From the NCBI GenBank assembly GCA_035515055.1, contig DATJBV010000068.1, positions 1 through 64,000 on the forward strand: a stretch of 64,000 bases of DNA, given 5' to 3'. Each line of letters opens with the position of its first letter. The stretch's first letter is position 1. The notes under the pieces were generated by a model, which had not been told where the DNA came from, ran no database searches, and saw only the letters and a program-made list of their open reading frames with translations. This document shows, piece after piece, positions 49,160 to 58,381 of this stretch. The DNA is from Pollutimonas sp035515055 (GTDB lineage: Bacteria; Pseudomonadota; Gammaproteobacteria; Burkholderiales; Burkholderiaceae_B). The translations under genes were made by a program, and so were the position numbers.

Positions 49160-50317
49160 ATGGCAGAGGACAGCGACCTCGAGAAAACCGAACCCGCCTC
49201 GCCCCGGCGCCTGGAAAAGGCGCGCGAGGAAGGCCAGGTGGTGCGGTCGCGCGAGCTCAATACATTCTTGCTGCTGGCGGCCGGCGTCGCGACGCTCTGG
49301 TGGGGCGGGGCGCAAATGTACCACGGTCTGAATGGTATATTGCGCGCGGGCTTGTGGTTCGACTTGCGTGTGGGGCGAGACACCAATGTCATGTTGTCTG
49401 TCGCCGGCAGTTCCGCGCTGCAGGCCTTGCAGGTGCTGGCGCCCTTGTTCGTGGTCTTGTTCGTCGTGGCTATTTTTGCCTCGGTATTATTGGGCGGATT
49501 CATGTTTTCGACCAAGGCGCTGGAGCCCAAGTTCGAGCGCCTGAACCCGCTCAAGGGTGTCAAGCGGATGTTCTCCGCCCAGACCATGGTCGAGCTCGTC
49601 AAGACCCTGGCCAAAGCGGGAGTCATCGGAACGGTGGCTGTGCTGGTCATCAGGCACTACAGCGACCAGATGCTGTCTCTTATGGAAGCAACGCCTTCCG
49701 AGGCCCTGACGGCCGGCATGGGGCTGGTTGCCTTGTGCTGCACGCTTATCGTCGGCGGGCTGATACTCATCGTGCTGATCGATGCGCCTTGGCAAGTCTA
49801 CAGTCACTACAAGAAAATGCGGATGTCCATGCAGGACGTCAAGCAGGAGCATAAGGAAAGCGATGGCGATCCGCACGTCAAGGCTCGAATCCGCCAGCAG
49901 CAGCGCGCCATGGCGCGTCGCCGCATGATGTCGGAAGTGCCCAACGCCGATGTCATCGTCACCAACCCAACGCATTACGCGGTGGCGCTCGTGTATAAAG
50001 AGGGCCAGGGCGGGGCGCCCAAGGTCGTGGCCAAAGGGTCGGGGCTGGTGGCGGCCAAGGTGCGCGGCATAGCCGCCGAGCACAAAGTGCCTGTGTTAAG
50101 CGCGCCGCCGTTGGCGCGTGCGCTATTTCATCATGTGGAGCTTGGTCAGGAAATTCCGGCCGAGCTCTATTCCGCGGTGGCCGAAGTGCTGGCGTGGGTT
50201 TTTCAATTGCGTAACTGGAATATGGGAATGGGGACAGAACCTCAAATGCCGACTAGCCTGATTGTCCCGCCCGGGCTCGATCCTGAAGGCCACACCACGC
50301 TTGCAACACACGCATAA
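49160..50317 (+). CDS. flhB: Flagellar export switch protein FlhB
   Basis: A protein of 385 residues. Four membrane helices (about 30-210) are followed by the cytoplasmic domain with the autocleavage motif N269-P270-T-H in VIVTNPTHYAVAL. Cleavage switches export from rod-hook to filament substrates. The stop shares its last base with the flhA start. A 100-base gap before it may hold a class II promoter; none was chosen. Confidence 0.97.
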   Translation: MAEDSDLEKTEPASPRRLEKAREEGQVVRSRELNTFLLLAAGVATLWWGGAQMYHGLNGILRAGLWFDLRVGRDTNVMLSVAGSSALQALQVLAPLFVVLFVVAIFASVLLGGFMFSTKALEPKFERLNPLKGVKRMFSAQTMVELVKTLAKAGVIGTVAVLVIRHYSDQMLSLMEATPSEALTAGMGLVALCCTLIVGGLILIVLIDAPWQVYSHYKKMRMSMQDVKQEHKESDGDPHVKARIRQQQRAMARRRMMSEVPNADVIVTNPTHYAVALVYKEGQGGAPKVVAKGSGLVAAKVRGIAAEHKVPVLSAPPLARALFHHVELGQEIPAELYSAVAEVLAWVFQLRNWNMGMGTEPQMPTSLIVPPGLDPEGHTTLATHA

Positions 50318-52431
50318 TGAATAGTTTTTTTGCTTCGCTCAAGGACAACGGGGCGCCGTACGCGCGCCTGATGGCCGGCCCCATCCTGATACTAATGGTG
50401 CTGGGCATGATGATTCTACCCTTGCCGCCGTTCATCCTGGATTTACTCTTTACCTTCAATATTTCGCTGGCGGTGATGATACTGCTGGTCGCCATGTTCA
50501 CCAAGAAGCCGCTGGACTTTGCGGCCTTCCCGGCAGTGTTGCTATTCGCCACCTTGCTGCGCCTGGCTCTTAACGTTGCGTCCACCCGCGTCGTCCTGAT
50601 GCATGGCCACAAGGGACCAGACGCGGCCGGCCAGGTTATCGAAGCCTTCGGCCATTTCCTGGTGGGCGGAAATTTCGCGGTCGGCATCATTGTTTTCATC
50701 ATCCTGGTCATCATCAATTTCGTGGTGATCACCAAGGGCGCCGGGCGTATTGCCGAGGTGGGCGCACGCTTTACGTTGGACGCCATGCCCGGCAAGCAGA
50801 TGGCTATCGATGCGGATCTGAACGCGGGGCTGGTAGGCGAAGACGAGGCCCGCCGGCGGCGCCAGGAAGTGGCACAGGAGGCCGAATTCTACGGTTCCAT
50901 GGACGGCGCCAGCAAGTTCGTTCGCGGCGATGCCGTTGCCGGCCTGCTCATCATGGTCATCAATATTGTCGGCGGATTAATCATAGGCGTTGGCCAGCAC
51001 GATTTATCTTTCGCCGAGGCCGGACACGTCTATACCCTGTTGACCATCGGCGATGGCCTGGTCGCGCAAATTCCGGCCTTGGTCATATCCACCGCCGCCG
51101 GTGTGGTGGTGTCCCGCGTTGCCACCGACCAGGATGTCGGCCAGCAAATGGTCAGCCAGTTGTTCGCCAATCCCAACGTATTGTTCATCACGGCGGGCAT
51201 TATGGCGGCCATGGGCCTGATTCCCGGCATGCCGCACGTTGCTTTCCTGTTGCTAGCGGCGGCACTGGGGGGCGGCGGCTACGTTGTACTGAAGCGTCAA
51301 CAACTCGAAAAGGCGGCGCTTGCGAGCGAGCCGCAGAAGGCGCAGGAAGCCGTCGACGCCGCCGCCGCGGAAGCGTCGTGGGACGATGTCGCTCTGGTCG
51401 ATCCACTGGGGCTGGAAGTGGGGTACCGGCTTATCTCGCTGGTCGATCACGCGCAAAACGGCGAACTTCTGCACCGTATACGCAGCTTGCGCAAAAAGTT
51501 CGCGCAAGATGTGGGTTTCCTGCCGCCTGTCGTGCATATTCGCGACAATCTTGAGCTCAAGCCCAATGACTACCGGATTCTGCTGTCGGGGGTGGAAGTG
51601 GGCAAGGGGACGGCTACGCCCGGCCAATGGCTGGCTATCGACCCGGGCGGCGTCACCATGAAGTTGCCTGGCTCCATGACAACTGATCCGGCCTTTGGCT
51701 TGCCCGCCGTCTGGATCGATGTCGCCCTGCGCGAACAGGCGCAGATCGCCGGCTATACCGTGGTCGATGCCGGCACCGTCATTGCCACCCACCTGAATCA
51801 TCTTATGCACCGGTATGGCGCCCAGTTGCTCGGCCGTCAAGAGGTCCAGCAATTGCTCGACCACATCGCCCGCGATGCGCCCAAGCTGGTCGAAGACCTT
51901 GTGCCCAAGACGCTTACGCTTACGCTGTTGCAAAAGCTATTGCGAGGCTTGCTCGACGAGGAAGTACCCATACGCGATGTGCGCACGATCGTGGAAACGC
52001 TGGCCGAGCATGCGCCGCGCCTGGCTGCCCTGAATCCGGCGGGTACAGGGCCAGATCCGGCCGAACTCCTGGCGCTGGTCCGAGTATCGCTGGGCCGCGC
52101 TATTGCGCAGCAGTGGTTCCCCGGGGATATCGAGTTGCGGGTCATGGGTCTCGATGCGCGGCTTGAGCGTGTGCTTACCCAGGCGCTGACGACCAGCGGC
52201 GCGCTCGAACCCGGCTTGGCGGAAAGCGTCTTGAACGATGCACAGCGCGCTGTACAAATCCAGGAAGCCAACGGAGACGCTACGGTGCTGGTCGTGCCGC
52301 CAGTGCTGCGAGCCTCGTTATCTCGATTCCTGCGGCACCATTTCCCGCAGATCGGCGTCTTGTCCAGTGTTGAAATACCCGATGAACGCATCTTGCGTGT
52401 AACGGCAGTCATAGGCGGGAGCGCAGCTTGA
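50317..52431 (+). CDS. flhA: Flagellar export gate protein FlhA
   Basis: A protein of 704 residues. Eight membrane helices cover the first half, with the FHIPEP signature (RIAEVGARFTLDAMPGKQM, then DADLNAG, about residues 147-170). The C-terminal cytoplasmic ring domain (about 350-704) docks chaperone-substrate complexes. Its stop overlaps the TTG start of flhF. Confidence 0.97.
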   Translation: MNSFFASLKDNGAPYARLMAGPILILMVLGMMILPLPPFILDLLFTFNISLAVMILLVAMFTKKPLDFAAFPAVLLFATLLRLALNVASTRVVLMHGHKGPDAAGQVIEAFGHFLVGGNFAVGIIVFIILVIINFVVITKGAGRIAEVGARFTLDAMPGKQMAIDADLNAGLVGEDEARRRRQEVAQEAEFYGSMDGASKFVRGDAVAGLLIMVINIVGGLIIGVGQHDLSFAEAGHVYTLLTIGDGLVAQIPALVISTAAGVVVSRVATDQDVGQQMVSQLFANPNVLFITAGIMAAMGLIPGMPHVAFLLLAAALGGGGYVVLKRQQLEKAALASEPQKAQEAVDAAAAEASWDDVALVDPLGLEVGYRLISLVDHAQNGELLHRIRSLRKKFAQDVGFLPPVVHIRDNLELKPNDYRILLSGVEVGKGTATPGQWLAIDPGGVTMKLPGSMTTDPAFGLPAVWIDVALREQAQIAGYTVVDAGTVIATHLNHLMHRYGAQLLGRQEVQQLLDHIARDAPKLVEDLVPKTLTLTLLQKLLRGLLDEEVPIRDVRTIVETLAEHAPRLAALNPAGTGPDPAELLALVRVSLGRAIAQQWFPGDIELRVMGLDARLERVLTQALTTSGALEPGLAESVLNDAQRAVQIQEANGDATVLVVPPVLRASLSRFLRHHFPQIGVLSSVEIPDERILRVTAVIGGSAA

Positions 52432-54863
52432 ACATAAGTCGTTTTTTTGGCAGTACCAATCGTGAGGCATTGCGCCAGGTGCGCCTCGCACTTGGTCCCG
52501 AGGCACTCATCGTATCGAATAAGCGCGTCAATGGCGGTGTTGAAATCCTGGCCACTGATCCCACCTCGGTGGCCAGCGCAAATGAGGCAAGTGCGGCGCA
52601 GGCGGGTGCGCCCGTAGCGCCGCAACAGGCTCGGGCGCCAGCCCCCGCGCACGCCCATGCGCAGGTTCACGCATCGCGGCTCATGCGGCCCGCCACCCCC
52701 GCACCGCGCATGCCAGCGCCAGCGCCAGCGCCAATGCCGGAGCAGGGGGCCGACGTCATGGACGCGATCGGCGCCATGCGGGGTGCGCTGGAAAATCGCA
52801 TCGACGAACTGCTGTGGGGTAATCAGTTGCGCCGCGCCCCGCAGGCCGTGTCGCTATTCCAGACGTTGCTGGGCTATGGTTTCAGCACGGCATTGTTGCG
52901 CGCCATGCTCAAGCGCCTTCCCGATCAACTGGCGGCGAAGGCCGCCTTCCAGTGGGCGCGCAACGAGCTCATTACCCATCTTCCCGTACTGAAAAACGAA
53001 GACGAACTTTGGACGCCCGGCCTGGTGCTGGCCCTGGTGGGCCCCACGGGCGTGGGAAAGACCACGACCATCGCCAAGCTTGCTGCACGCTGCGTCAGGC
53101 GCAGCGGCCCGGATAGCCTGGTCATGATCACGACCGATACCTATCGCATCGGCGCGCACGAACAACTGAAGATTTATGGCCAGATTCTCCGCGTGCCTGT
53201 GCACGTGGTGCAAGACGCAGCCGAGTTGCGACAAGTCGTACAGACGATAAGGCCCGATCAAACCATACTTATCGATAACGTCGGCATCAGCCAGCGGGAT
53301 CGTTATATTTCAGAACAGGCGGCCATGTTGGCGGGCGCTGGGCGGACGGTAAACCGCATTCTCGTGCTGAACGCCTCCAGCCATGGCGACACGCTCGACG
53401 AGGTCGCGCGTACGTATACGAATGATGGGGGCTCGCCGCTCAAGGGCTGCATCATCACCAAGGTGGACGAGGCCAGCCGGCTCGGCGCGGCGCTCGACAC
53501 GTCCATACGGTTCCAGCTGCCTATCCATTATGTGTCCAATGGGCAGAAAGTCCCGGAAAATCTCCAATTCCTCCAGCCGACGGAACTTATCGATCAGGCT
53601 TTGGTGCATAACCGGGAAAGCCGCGCGCTATACGCGCCGACCGAAGCCGATTTTGCCGCGCTTATGTCGCTTAGCAAGGCGCCGGAAGACAATAGCCACG
53701 CAGCTGCGGCCGAAAGCCGGCGCAAACGCTTGCTGCCGGGGCTGATATCGATGGCGGCCGAAGGCGGCGCCAGCCTTTCCATGGGCGACCTGGATGGCGC
53801 ATGCGCCTATGTCGAAGAAACAACATCCACATCTGAAGCGTACGATTTGTGGCGCGGGTATACCGCGGCAAAGCAAGACGCCGCAACAGTTGCCTCTTCT
53901 GTCGATCATCTGATCCGCGTCGTGCAGAACGATTTGTCCGATGGCGGCCACAAGCATGCACTGGCATTGCACGACCAGGTTGCACTCCGCGACAACGCGG
54001 GTAATCGGGGGTCTCTGCGCGCTACGCTGGTGTTGGCCGCGAACGGCAAGGCGTTGGCAAGCACAATGCAACAGCTGAGTTTTGCCGATGGATGGCAGTC
54101 GTCATGCGGCGCGAGCGCGCAACTTGCACCCACACCCGGTGAAGCGTTGCACCATCAGGTGCAGTGGCTGAATCAGCGCCATCCCAGCCTGCCCTTCGTC
54201 CATTTTTTCGAGGGCGGAACCCAGGCGGCCTGGCGCAAGATTTCGGCACTGGATGTTTCATGGCTGGCGCAATGCGCGGCCACCACGCGTATCGAGTTCG
54301 ACGATAGCGGGACAACGGTCGGCGCACTTGGCAAGACACTGAATTACCGGCCCATGGCAAAGCCGGTCTATCTGGAAAGTCTCACCGAGGTTGCCGGGGT
54401 GCCGATTGAAGATACCGTCGCATGGGTCGCCTGCGAGGCCGTTGAACTTGCCGCCCGCCAGCAAGACACGCTGTTATTGCAACTGCTTTCGGTAAGAATC
54501 GTGAATCGGGCCGATGGAGCCACCATCAAGACCTTGTACGGCCTGACCAACATGTTCGCCTCGACCGCCTCTCCGGAAACGATTGCTGGCTGGCTGGTAC
54601 TGCGCGCCGAGGCCAAACTGGGGATGCGTTATGCCGGCAGGGCATGGCAGGCGCTGGCGCCACGGGACGACATTGAGTCGATAGGAAAAGCGCTAGCGGT
54701 AACGCAAATTGGGTTGGCTGCCTGGCAGGCGCGCCAGGATCCGCAGGCCGATTCATTGCGCATCGTGGCGGGCAAGCTTATAGGCAAGCCTGGCCTGCCA
54801 TCGTTGACGATGGTGCCCGCGGTCCTAAAACTTTTTGCCCTGAAGGAAATGATGGCGGATTGA
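52428..54863 (+). CDS. flhF: SRP-type GTPase FlhF with long C-terminal extension
   Basis: A protein of 811 residues, about twice the usual FlhF (roughly 370-480). It starts at TTG, overlapping flhA as TTGA, with GGGAG upstream. An N-terminal B domain begins NISRFFGSTNREALRQVRLALG. An Ala/Pro-rich linker and an NG GTPase domain follow (about 130-410): P-loop GPTGVGKTT near 205, DTYRIGAHEQL near 240 and the G4-type TKVDEASRLGAAL. Residues 412-811 are an added region of mixed helices and strands with no recognised domain. FlhF places flagella in polar species. The extension keeps the same codon style, so it is not an obvious fusion artefact. Confidence 0.93.
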   Translation: MNISRFFGSTNREALRQVRLALGPEALIVSNKRVNGGVEILATDPTSVASANEASAAQAGAPVAPQQARAPAPAHAHAQVHASRLMRPATPAPRMPAPAPAPMPEQGADVMDAIGAMRGALENRIDELLWGNQLRRAPQAVSLFQTLLGYGFSTALLRAMLKRLPDQLAAKAAFQWARNELITHLPVLKNEDELWTPGLVLALVGPTGVGKTTTIAKLAARCVRRSGPDSLVMITTDTYRIGAHEQLKIYGQILRVPVHVVQDAAELRQVVQTIRPDQTILIDNVGISQRDRYISEQAAMLAGAGRTVNRILVLNASSHGDTLDEVARTYTNDGGSPLKGCIITKVDEASRLGAALDTSIRFQLPIHYVSNGQKVPENLQFLQPTELIDQALVHNRESRALYAPTEADFAALMSLSKAPEDNSHAAAAESRRKRLLPGLISMAAEGGASLSMGDLDGACAYVEETTSTSEAYDLWRGYTAAKQDAATVASSVDHLIRVVQNDLSDGGHKHALALHDQVALRDNAGNRGSLRATLVLAANGKALASTMQQLSFADGWQSSCGASAQLAPTPGEALHHQVQWLNQRHPSLPFVHFFEGGTQAAWRKISALDVSWLAQCAATTRIEFDDSGTTVGALGKTLNYRPMAKPVYLESLTEVAGVPIEDTVAWVACEAVELAARQQDTLLLQLLSVRIVNRADGATIKTLYGLTNMFASTASPETIAGWLVLRAEAKLGMRYAGRAWQALAPRDDIESIGKALAVTQIGLAAWQARQDPQADSLRIVAGKLIGKPGLPSLTMVPAVLKLFALKEMMAD

Positions 54864-54866
54864 ATG

Positions 54867-54893
54867 CATGGCGGCCAGGTGCGGGCCGCCATG
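54867..54893. terminator. Hairpin between convergent flhF and flgN
   Basis: CATGGCGGCC and GGCCGCCATG form a perfect 10-bp stem with a 7-base loop, centred in the 34-base gap between the two stops. There is no T-run on either side, so it may be a weak bidirectional terminator or only a roadblock hairpin. Confidence 0.4.
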
Positions 54894-54897
54894 GCGG

Positions 54898-55374
54898 TTA
54901 GCCGGCCTTGATCTTCTTGATCGAGCCCTTCCCGCCGGTCTGCGAGCGGCCGCTGGCGTCGTACAGCCCGCCGATGCCGGCCAGGCGGCGCAGCGTGTCG
55001 AGCGTGTTCTGGTTGTGGGCCAGGAAGGTGTTGATGATGATGCCGTTCGAGGCGTTCAGTTCAGAGGCCTGTTGCGCGTACTTCAATAGAGCGGTCTTCG
55101 GCGCCAGCAAGGCAGTGTGCTGCTCGGCGGCGGCATCGAGTCCGGCCAAGTCGGCGTTATAGCCGAGCAACATGAGCAGGCGCTCGCGCTGTTCGGCAAC
55201 CGCGGCCAATTGGTCGGCGCAAATATTCTTCCTTTCTGTTGTGGCGCTAAGGCCGTCGTTATTGCCGGCGTCCGTCAGCACGTGCTCTTCGGCTTTCAGT
55301 ATTTCGATGAAGTCTTGCACCAGGCCGATTTCCTGGTCGAGACAGCGTTGTAGCGCAAGCAGTGTCGTGGGCAT
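54898..55374 (-). CDS. flgN: Flagellar export chaperone FlgN
   Basis: A protein of 158 residues, helical, with the FlgN pattern of an N-terminal long helix (LQRCLDQEIGLVQDFIEILKAE) and a C-terminal helix where hook-associated proteins bind (NTFLAHNQNTLDTLRRLAG). It escorts FlgK and FlgL to the export gate. It is 12 bases after flgM, same strand. Confidence 0.9.
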   Translation of the reverse strand: MPTTLLALQRCLDQEIGLVQDFIEILKAEEHVLTDAGNNDGLSATTERKNICADQLAAVAEQRERLLMLLGYNADLAGLDAAAEQHTALLAPKTALLKYAQQASELNASNGIIINTFLAHNQNTLDTLRRLAGIGGLYDASGRSQTGGKGSIKKIKAG

Positions 55375-55386
55375 ATAAGAACGGTT

Positions 55387-55683
55387 TTACTTCAGCAGAT
55401 CCCGAACGCTGGCGATAAGGCCATCGGCAATGCGGCTGGGGTCGATTTTGAGTTGGCCGGATGCCAGGGCATCGCGAATTTCGTTGACGCGCGCCACATT
55501 GATGTCGGCGTCGCCGCTTTGCAGGTTGGACAAGTGACGGGCGGCTGCGCTTAGGCCCACAGTGCCTTTGCCAGCGGAAGCCGCGCCGGAAGCGGGCCCG
55601 TTTGCCTGGTTCACGCCATCGGTGCGCGAGCCGGCAACATTGCGGGCGGCTGGCGTTTTTAATGGGGATGATGTGATTTTCAA
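55387..55683 (-). CDS. flgM: Anti-sigma-28 factor FlgM
   Basis: A protein of 98 residues. The first half is disordered and low in complexity. The C-terminal FliA-binding part reads INVARVNEIRDALASGQLKIDPSRIADGLIAS. It holds sigma-28 until the hook is complete, then is exported. It has its own sigma-28 promoter, separate from flgA, a feedback loop known in enterics. Confidence 0.95.
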   Translation of the reverse strand: MKITSSPLKTPAARNVAGSRTDGVNQANGPASGAASAGKGTVGLSAAARHLSNLQSGDADINVARVNEIRDALASGQLKIDPSRIADGLIASVRDLLK

Positions 55684-55730
55684 GGCTGTCTCCGGGCAAC
55701 TGGAATCTAGTGTACTTCTATCGTGACTGT

Positions 55731-55757
55731 TTTACGGCCGCGCCCCGGCAAACTTTA
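55731..55757 (-). promoter_or_regulatory. Sigma-28 (FliA) promoter of flgMN
   Basis: The minus strand reads TAAAGTTT (55757-55750), exactly 11 bases, then GCCGTAAA (55738-55731). The consensus is TAAAGTTT-N11-GCCGATAA, so 14 of 16 positions match. It lies 48 bases before the flgM ATG in the flgA-flgM gap. Confidence 0.88.
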
Positions 55758-55803
55758 GGTAAGCCGCCGGTTTTTACGCATTCTTACGGCTCACGAGTTA
55801 GTG

Positions 55804-56523
55804 TTACAGCACCTGCACCGTGGTGGCGTCGAGCACGGTACCCGTCACGATTTGGCCTGAACTGGTTTTTACCTGAATTTGCGTGCCGGGGGATCCGCCC
55901 TGCATGGCTTGGCCTTCGCCGGTCGCCACGAAGCCGATACCGCGTACTTCGGTGCGCACCGTTTGCCCGCGCTGCACGGAATTCGGGTCGCGCAGCGCAC
56001 CGGACTTCACCGTGGCTCCGGCGGAAATGCGCTGAGTGGCAATATAGCCTATGGCCTGGCTGGGATCGAAGATCACTCCGCGCGACAAGCGCAAGACGTC
56101 GCCTTCGCGCCCGGTCAGGTCGCTTAGCGAGACCGTGTCGCCCACCTGGATCTCCCGGTTGGAGACATAAAAGTAGCCCTGAATGCTGAGATCCGCCTGT
56201 ACGTAGGTGGTCCAGGCCTGCGGCGCGACGCAGCGCACGCCCACGGTCATGCGCGAACGGAGTCGCTGCCCGCTGGTGAGAAATGGCTGGAGGTCCTCGC
56301 AAGCGGCTTGTTTGGTAATGCGCGGCGCACCGACGGTGACCCGGGCCGAACCCGGGTAACTGCTTGCCTGGGCAACAAGAAATTCTTCGACGGTCGCTGC
56401 GACGGCGGCTGGGTCTTGGACTTGAGCTTGTGGCTGTGGCGTTGGCGCGCCCTGCGCATAGGCAGGGGATAGCATGAGGAAACTGCAGGAAAACAACGCG
56501 GCCGCGGCCAAGAACTTGAACAT
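55804..56523 (-). CDS. flgA: P-ring assembly chaperone FlgA
   Basis: A protein of 239 residues. A signal peptide (cleaved near AYAQG, about residue 25) is followed by a Pro/Gln stretch and the SAF domain, with VSNREIQVGDTVSLSDL and the closing GSPGTQIQVKTSSGQIVTGTVLD. It acts in the periplasm with FlgI. It is divergent from flgB. Confidence 0.93.
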   Translation of the reverse strand: MFKFLAAAALFSCSFLMLSPAYAQGAPTPQPQAQVQDPAAVAATVEEFLVAQASSYPGSARVTVGAPRITKQAACEDLQPFLTSGQRLRSRMTVGVRCVAPQAWTTYVQADLSIQGYFYVSNREIQVGDTVSLSDLTGREGDVLRLSRGVIFDPSQAIGYIATQRISAGATVKSGALRDPNSVQRGQTVRTEVRGIGFVATGEGQAMQGGSPGTQIQVKTSSGQIVTGTVLDATTVQVL

Positions 56524-56710
56524 GACGTCATTCTATATAAGGAAGTAGGCCGGCATCCGGGGAATTGGACGACAAATGGTGGCTTAATTCAAACTTTACC
56601 GATTGTGAGCCGCCATTACTATTCTGGTATACGAACGGCGAAAGACCGTGGTTTTGGTCCCGTGCCTGCGGACATGCGCAGCAGGCATATTATTACCTCG
56701 CGAGCGGCAA

Positions 56711-57121
56711 ATGATCGATCGGATCGGCGAAGACTTCAGTTTTTATCAAACAGCTATCAATCTGCGGCAGCAACGCCAGGAAGTGTTATCGGCCAATATT
56801 GCCAACGCGGACACGCCCAACTACAAGGCACGTGATTTCGATTTCGGGTCCGTCTTGAAGGAAGCCATGGCGGGCGGCAGCATGCGCTTGCCAGACACGC
56901 AACTGGCCCTAACTTCGCAGCGTCATATTCCCGCGCAGGCCGTAAGCCCCGATCCCGCCCAGCTGCTTTACCGCCAGCCCCTGCAGCCCAGCCTTGATGG
57001 CAATACGGTCGACATGGATGTCGAACGGGTCAGCTTCGCGGACAACACCATGCGTTATCAGACCGACCTGATGATGATTTCATCACGTATTAAAAGCATG
57101 ATGGCTGCCTTGCAGCAATAA
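56711..57121 (+). CDS. flgB: Proximal rod protein FlgB
   Basis: A protein of 136 residues. The rod-family N-terminal motif LSANIANADTPNYKARD is near residue 30 and the C-terminal helix reads YQTDLMMISSRIKSMMAAL. The start was set at MIDRIGEDF (56711), the usual family start; a longer reading from 56648 begins in a non-family stretch. It is the first gene of the rod-hook operon. The 187-base gap 56524-56710 must hold its promoter. Confidence 0.95.
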   Translation: MIDRIGEDFSFYQTAINLRQQRQEVLSANIANADTPNYKARDFDFGSVLKEAMAGGSMRLPDTQLALTSQRHIPAQAVSPDPAQLLYRQPLQPSLDGNTVDMDVERVSFADNTMRYQTDLMMISSRIKSMMAALQQ

Positions 57122-57154
57122 GCCGCGGCTTGAATCAGATAAAACAGGAACACC

Positions 57155-57571
57155 ATGTCCCAAATGAGCATTTTCCAGATTGCCGGTTCGGCGCTTACGG
57201 CGCAATCGCAGCGCATGAACGTTACCGCCAGCAATCTCGCCAACGCCGATAGCGTGGCCGGCCCAGACAGCCAGCCGTATAAAGCCAGGCAGGTCATCTT
57301 CAAGATGGATCCGGTGCCAGGCCAGGCTTATTCGCAATCCGTGGGTGGTGTGAAGGTGTCGGGCGTGGTGGAAAGCAACGCGCCGGCCCGCATGCAGTAC
57401 GACCCCAAAAATCCATTGGCGAACGCCGACGGCTACGTTGCCATGCCCAATGTGGACGTGGTGGCTGAAACAGTGAACATGATTTCGGCCTCGCGTTCGT
57501 ACCAGGCCAACGTCGAAGTGATCAATACGGCAAAAAGCCTGATGTCACGCACCCTGTCGATTGGACAGTAA
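57155..57571 (+). CDS. flgC: Proximal rod protein FlgC
   Basis: A protein of 138 residues. The N-terminal ALTAQSQRMNVTASNLANADS and C-terminal NMISASRSYQANVEVINTAKSLM are the paired helices of rod proteins. It is 33 bases after flgB. Confidence 0.96.
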   Translation: MSQMSIFQIAGSALTAQSQRMNVTASNLANADSVAGPDSQPYKARQVIFKMDPVPGQAYSQSVGGVKVSGVVESNAPARMQYDPKNPLANADGYVAMPNVDVVAETVNMISASRSYQANVEVINTAKSLMSRTLSIGQ

Positions 57572-57612
57572 GTCTTGCCGCAACCCGCAAGCATTTAAAT
57601 AACGGAGTCTAC

Positions 57613-58299
57613 GTGAGCACAGTTACCAATTCGACGGACAGGGCATCGGCAGCCGCCATGGCCGCCAACGCCAGCACAAATAACCTGATGGGCGACACGC
57701 AGGACCGATTCCTGACCTTGCTGGTTACGCAACTGCAAAACCAGGATCCGCTGAACCCCATGGACAACGCGCAGGTCACATCGCAGATTGCCCAGCTTTC
57801 CACGGTTAACGGCATCAATCAGCTGAACAATACCCTTCTGGCGCTGTCGGGCCAGATGGATGTGTCGCAATCCATGCAGGCCGCCGGCCTTATCGGCAAG
57901 GAAGTCCTGGTGCCGGGCGTGAAGATCTCTGTGGGCGCGACGGCCGACGATGGCGTCGCATCCACGCCATTCGGGGTCGATGTCATTTCGCCCTCCGCCA
58001 ATGTCACGGTCACCATTACAGACTCGGCCGGCAAGGCGGTGCGCACGCTGGATCTTGGTCCGAAGGAGGTCGGCGTCATTTCGGTCGAATGGGACGGCAA
58101 GGACGACCAGGGCGCCAACGTCACTCCTGGCGCCTACACCTTCCAAGTTGCTTCCAAAGATGCGAACGGCGCAGCGGTATCGGCCGACGCACTGACGTAC
58201 GGCAAGGTGGGCAGCGTGGCTTATACGTCTCAGGGATTGACCATCGATTTAGGCCTGGCGGGGCAGTATTCCTTGCTGGATCTTCGCAAAATAATGTAG
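57613..58299 (+). CDS. flgD: Hook scaffold protein FlgD
   Basis: A protein of 228 residues from a GTG start with GGAG upstream. The N-terminal FLTLLVTQLQNQDPLNPMDNAQ motif is diagnostic, and the C-terminal FlgD Ig-like/Tudor part reads VEWDGKDDQGANVTPGAYTFQV. It caps the growing hook and is then discarded. Confidence 0.96.
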   Translation: MSTVTNSTDRASAAAMAANASTNNLMGDTQDRFLTLLVTQLQNQDPLNPMDNAQVTSQIAQLSTVNGINQLNNTLLALSGQMDVSQSMQAAGLIGKEVLVPGVKISVGATADDGVASTPFGVDVISPSANVTVTITDSAGKAVRTLDLGPKEVGVISVEWDGKDDQGANVTPGAYTFQVASKDANGAAVSADALTYGKVGSVAYTSQGLTIDLGLAGQYSLLDLRKIM

Positions 58300-58381
58300 T
58301 TGCAGCGCAGTAGCACCAGCCTAGGCGGTTACGCACCTGCGCGCCGCATTACTAACACAGTCAAGAATTAAGAGGTATATC

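Noticed and set aside
56591..56598. Perfect minus-strand TAAAGTTT upstream of flgA
   Set aside because: No GCCGATAA-like element follows at 11 bases; the sequence there is CCATTTGT. It may be chance or a remnant.
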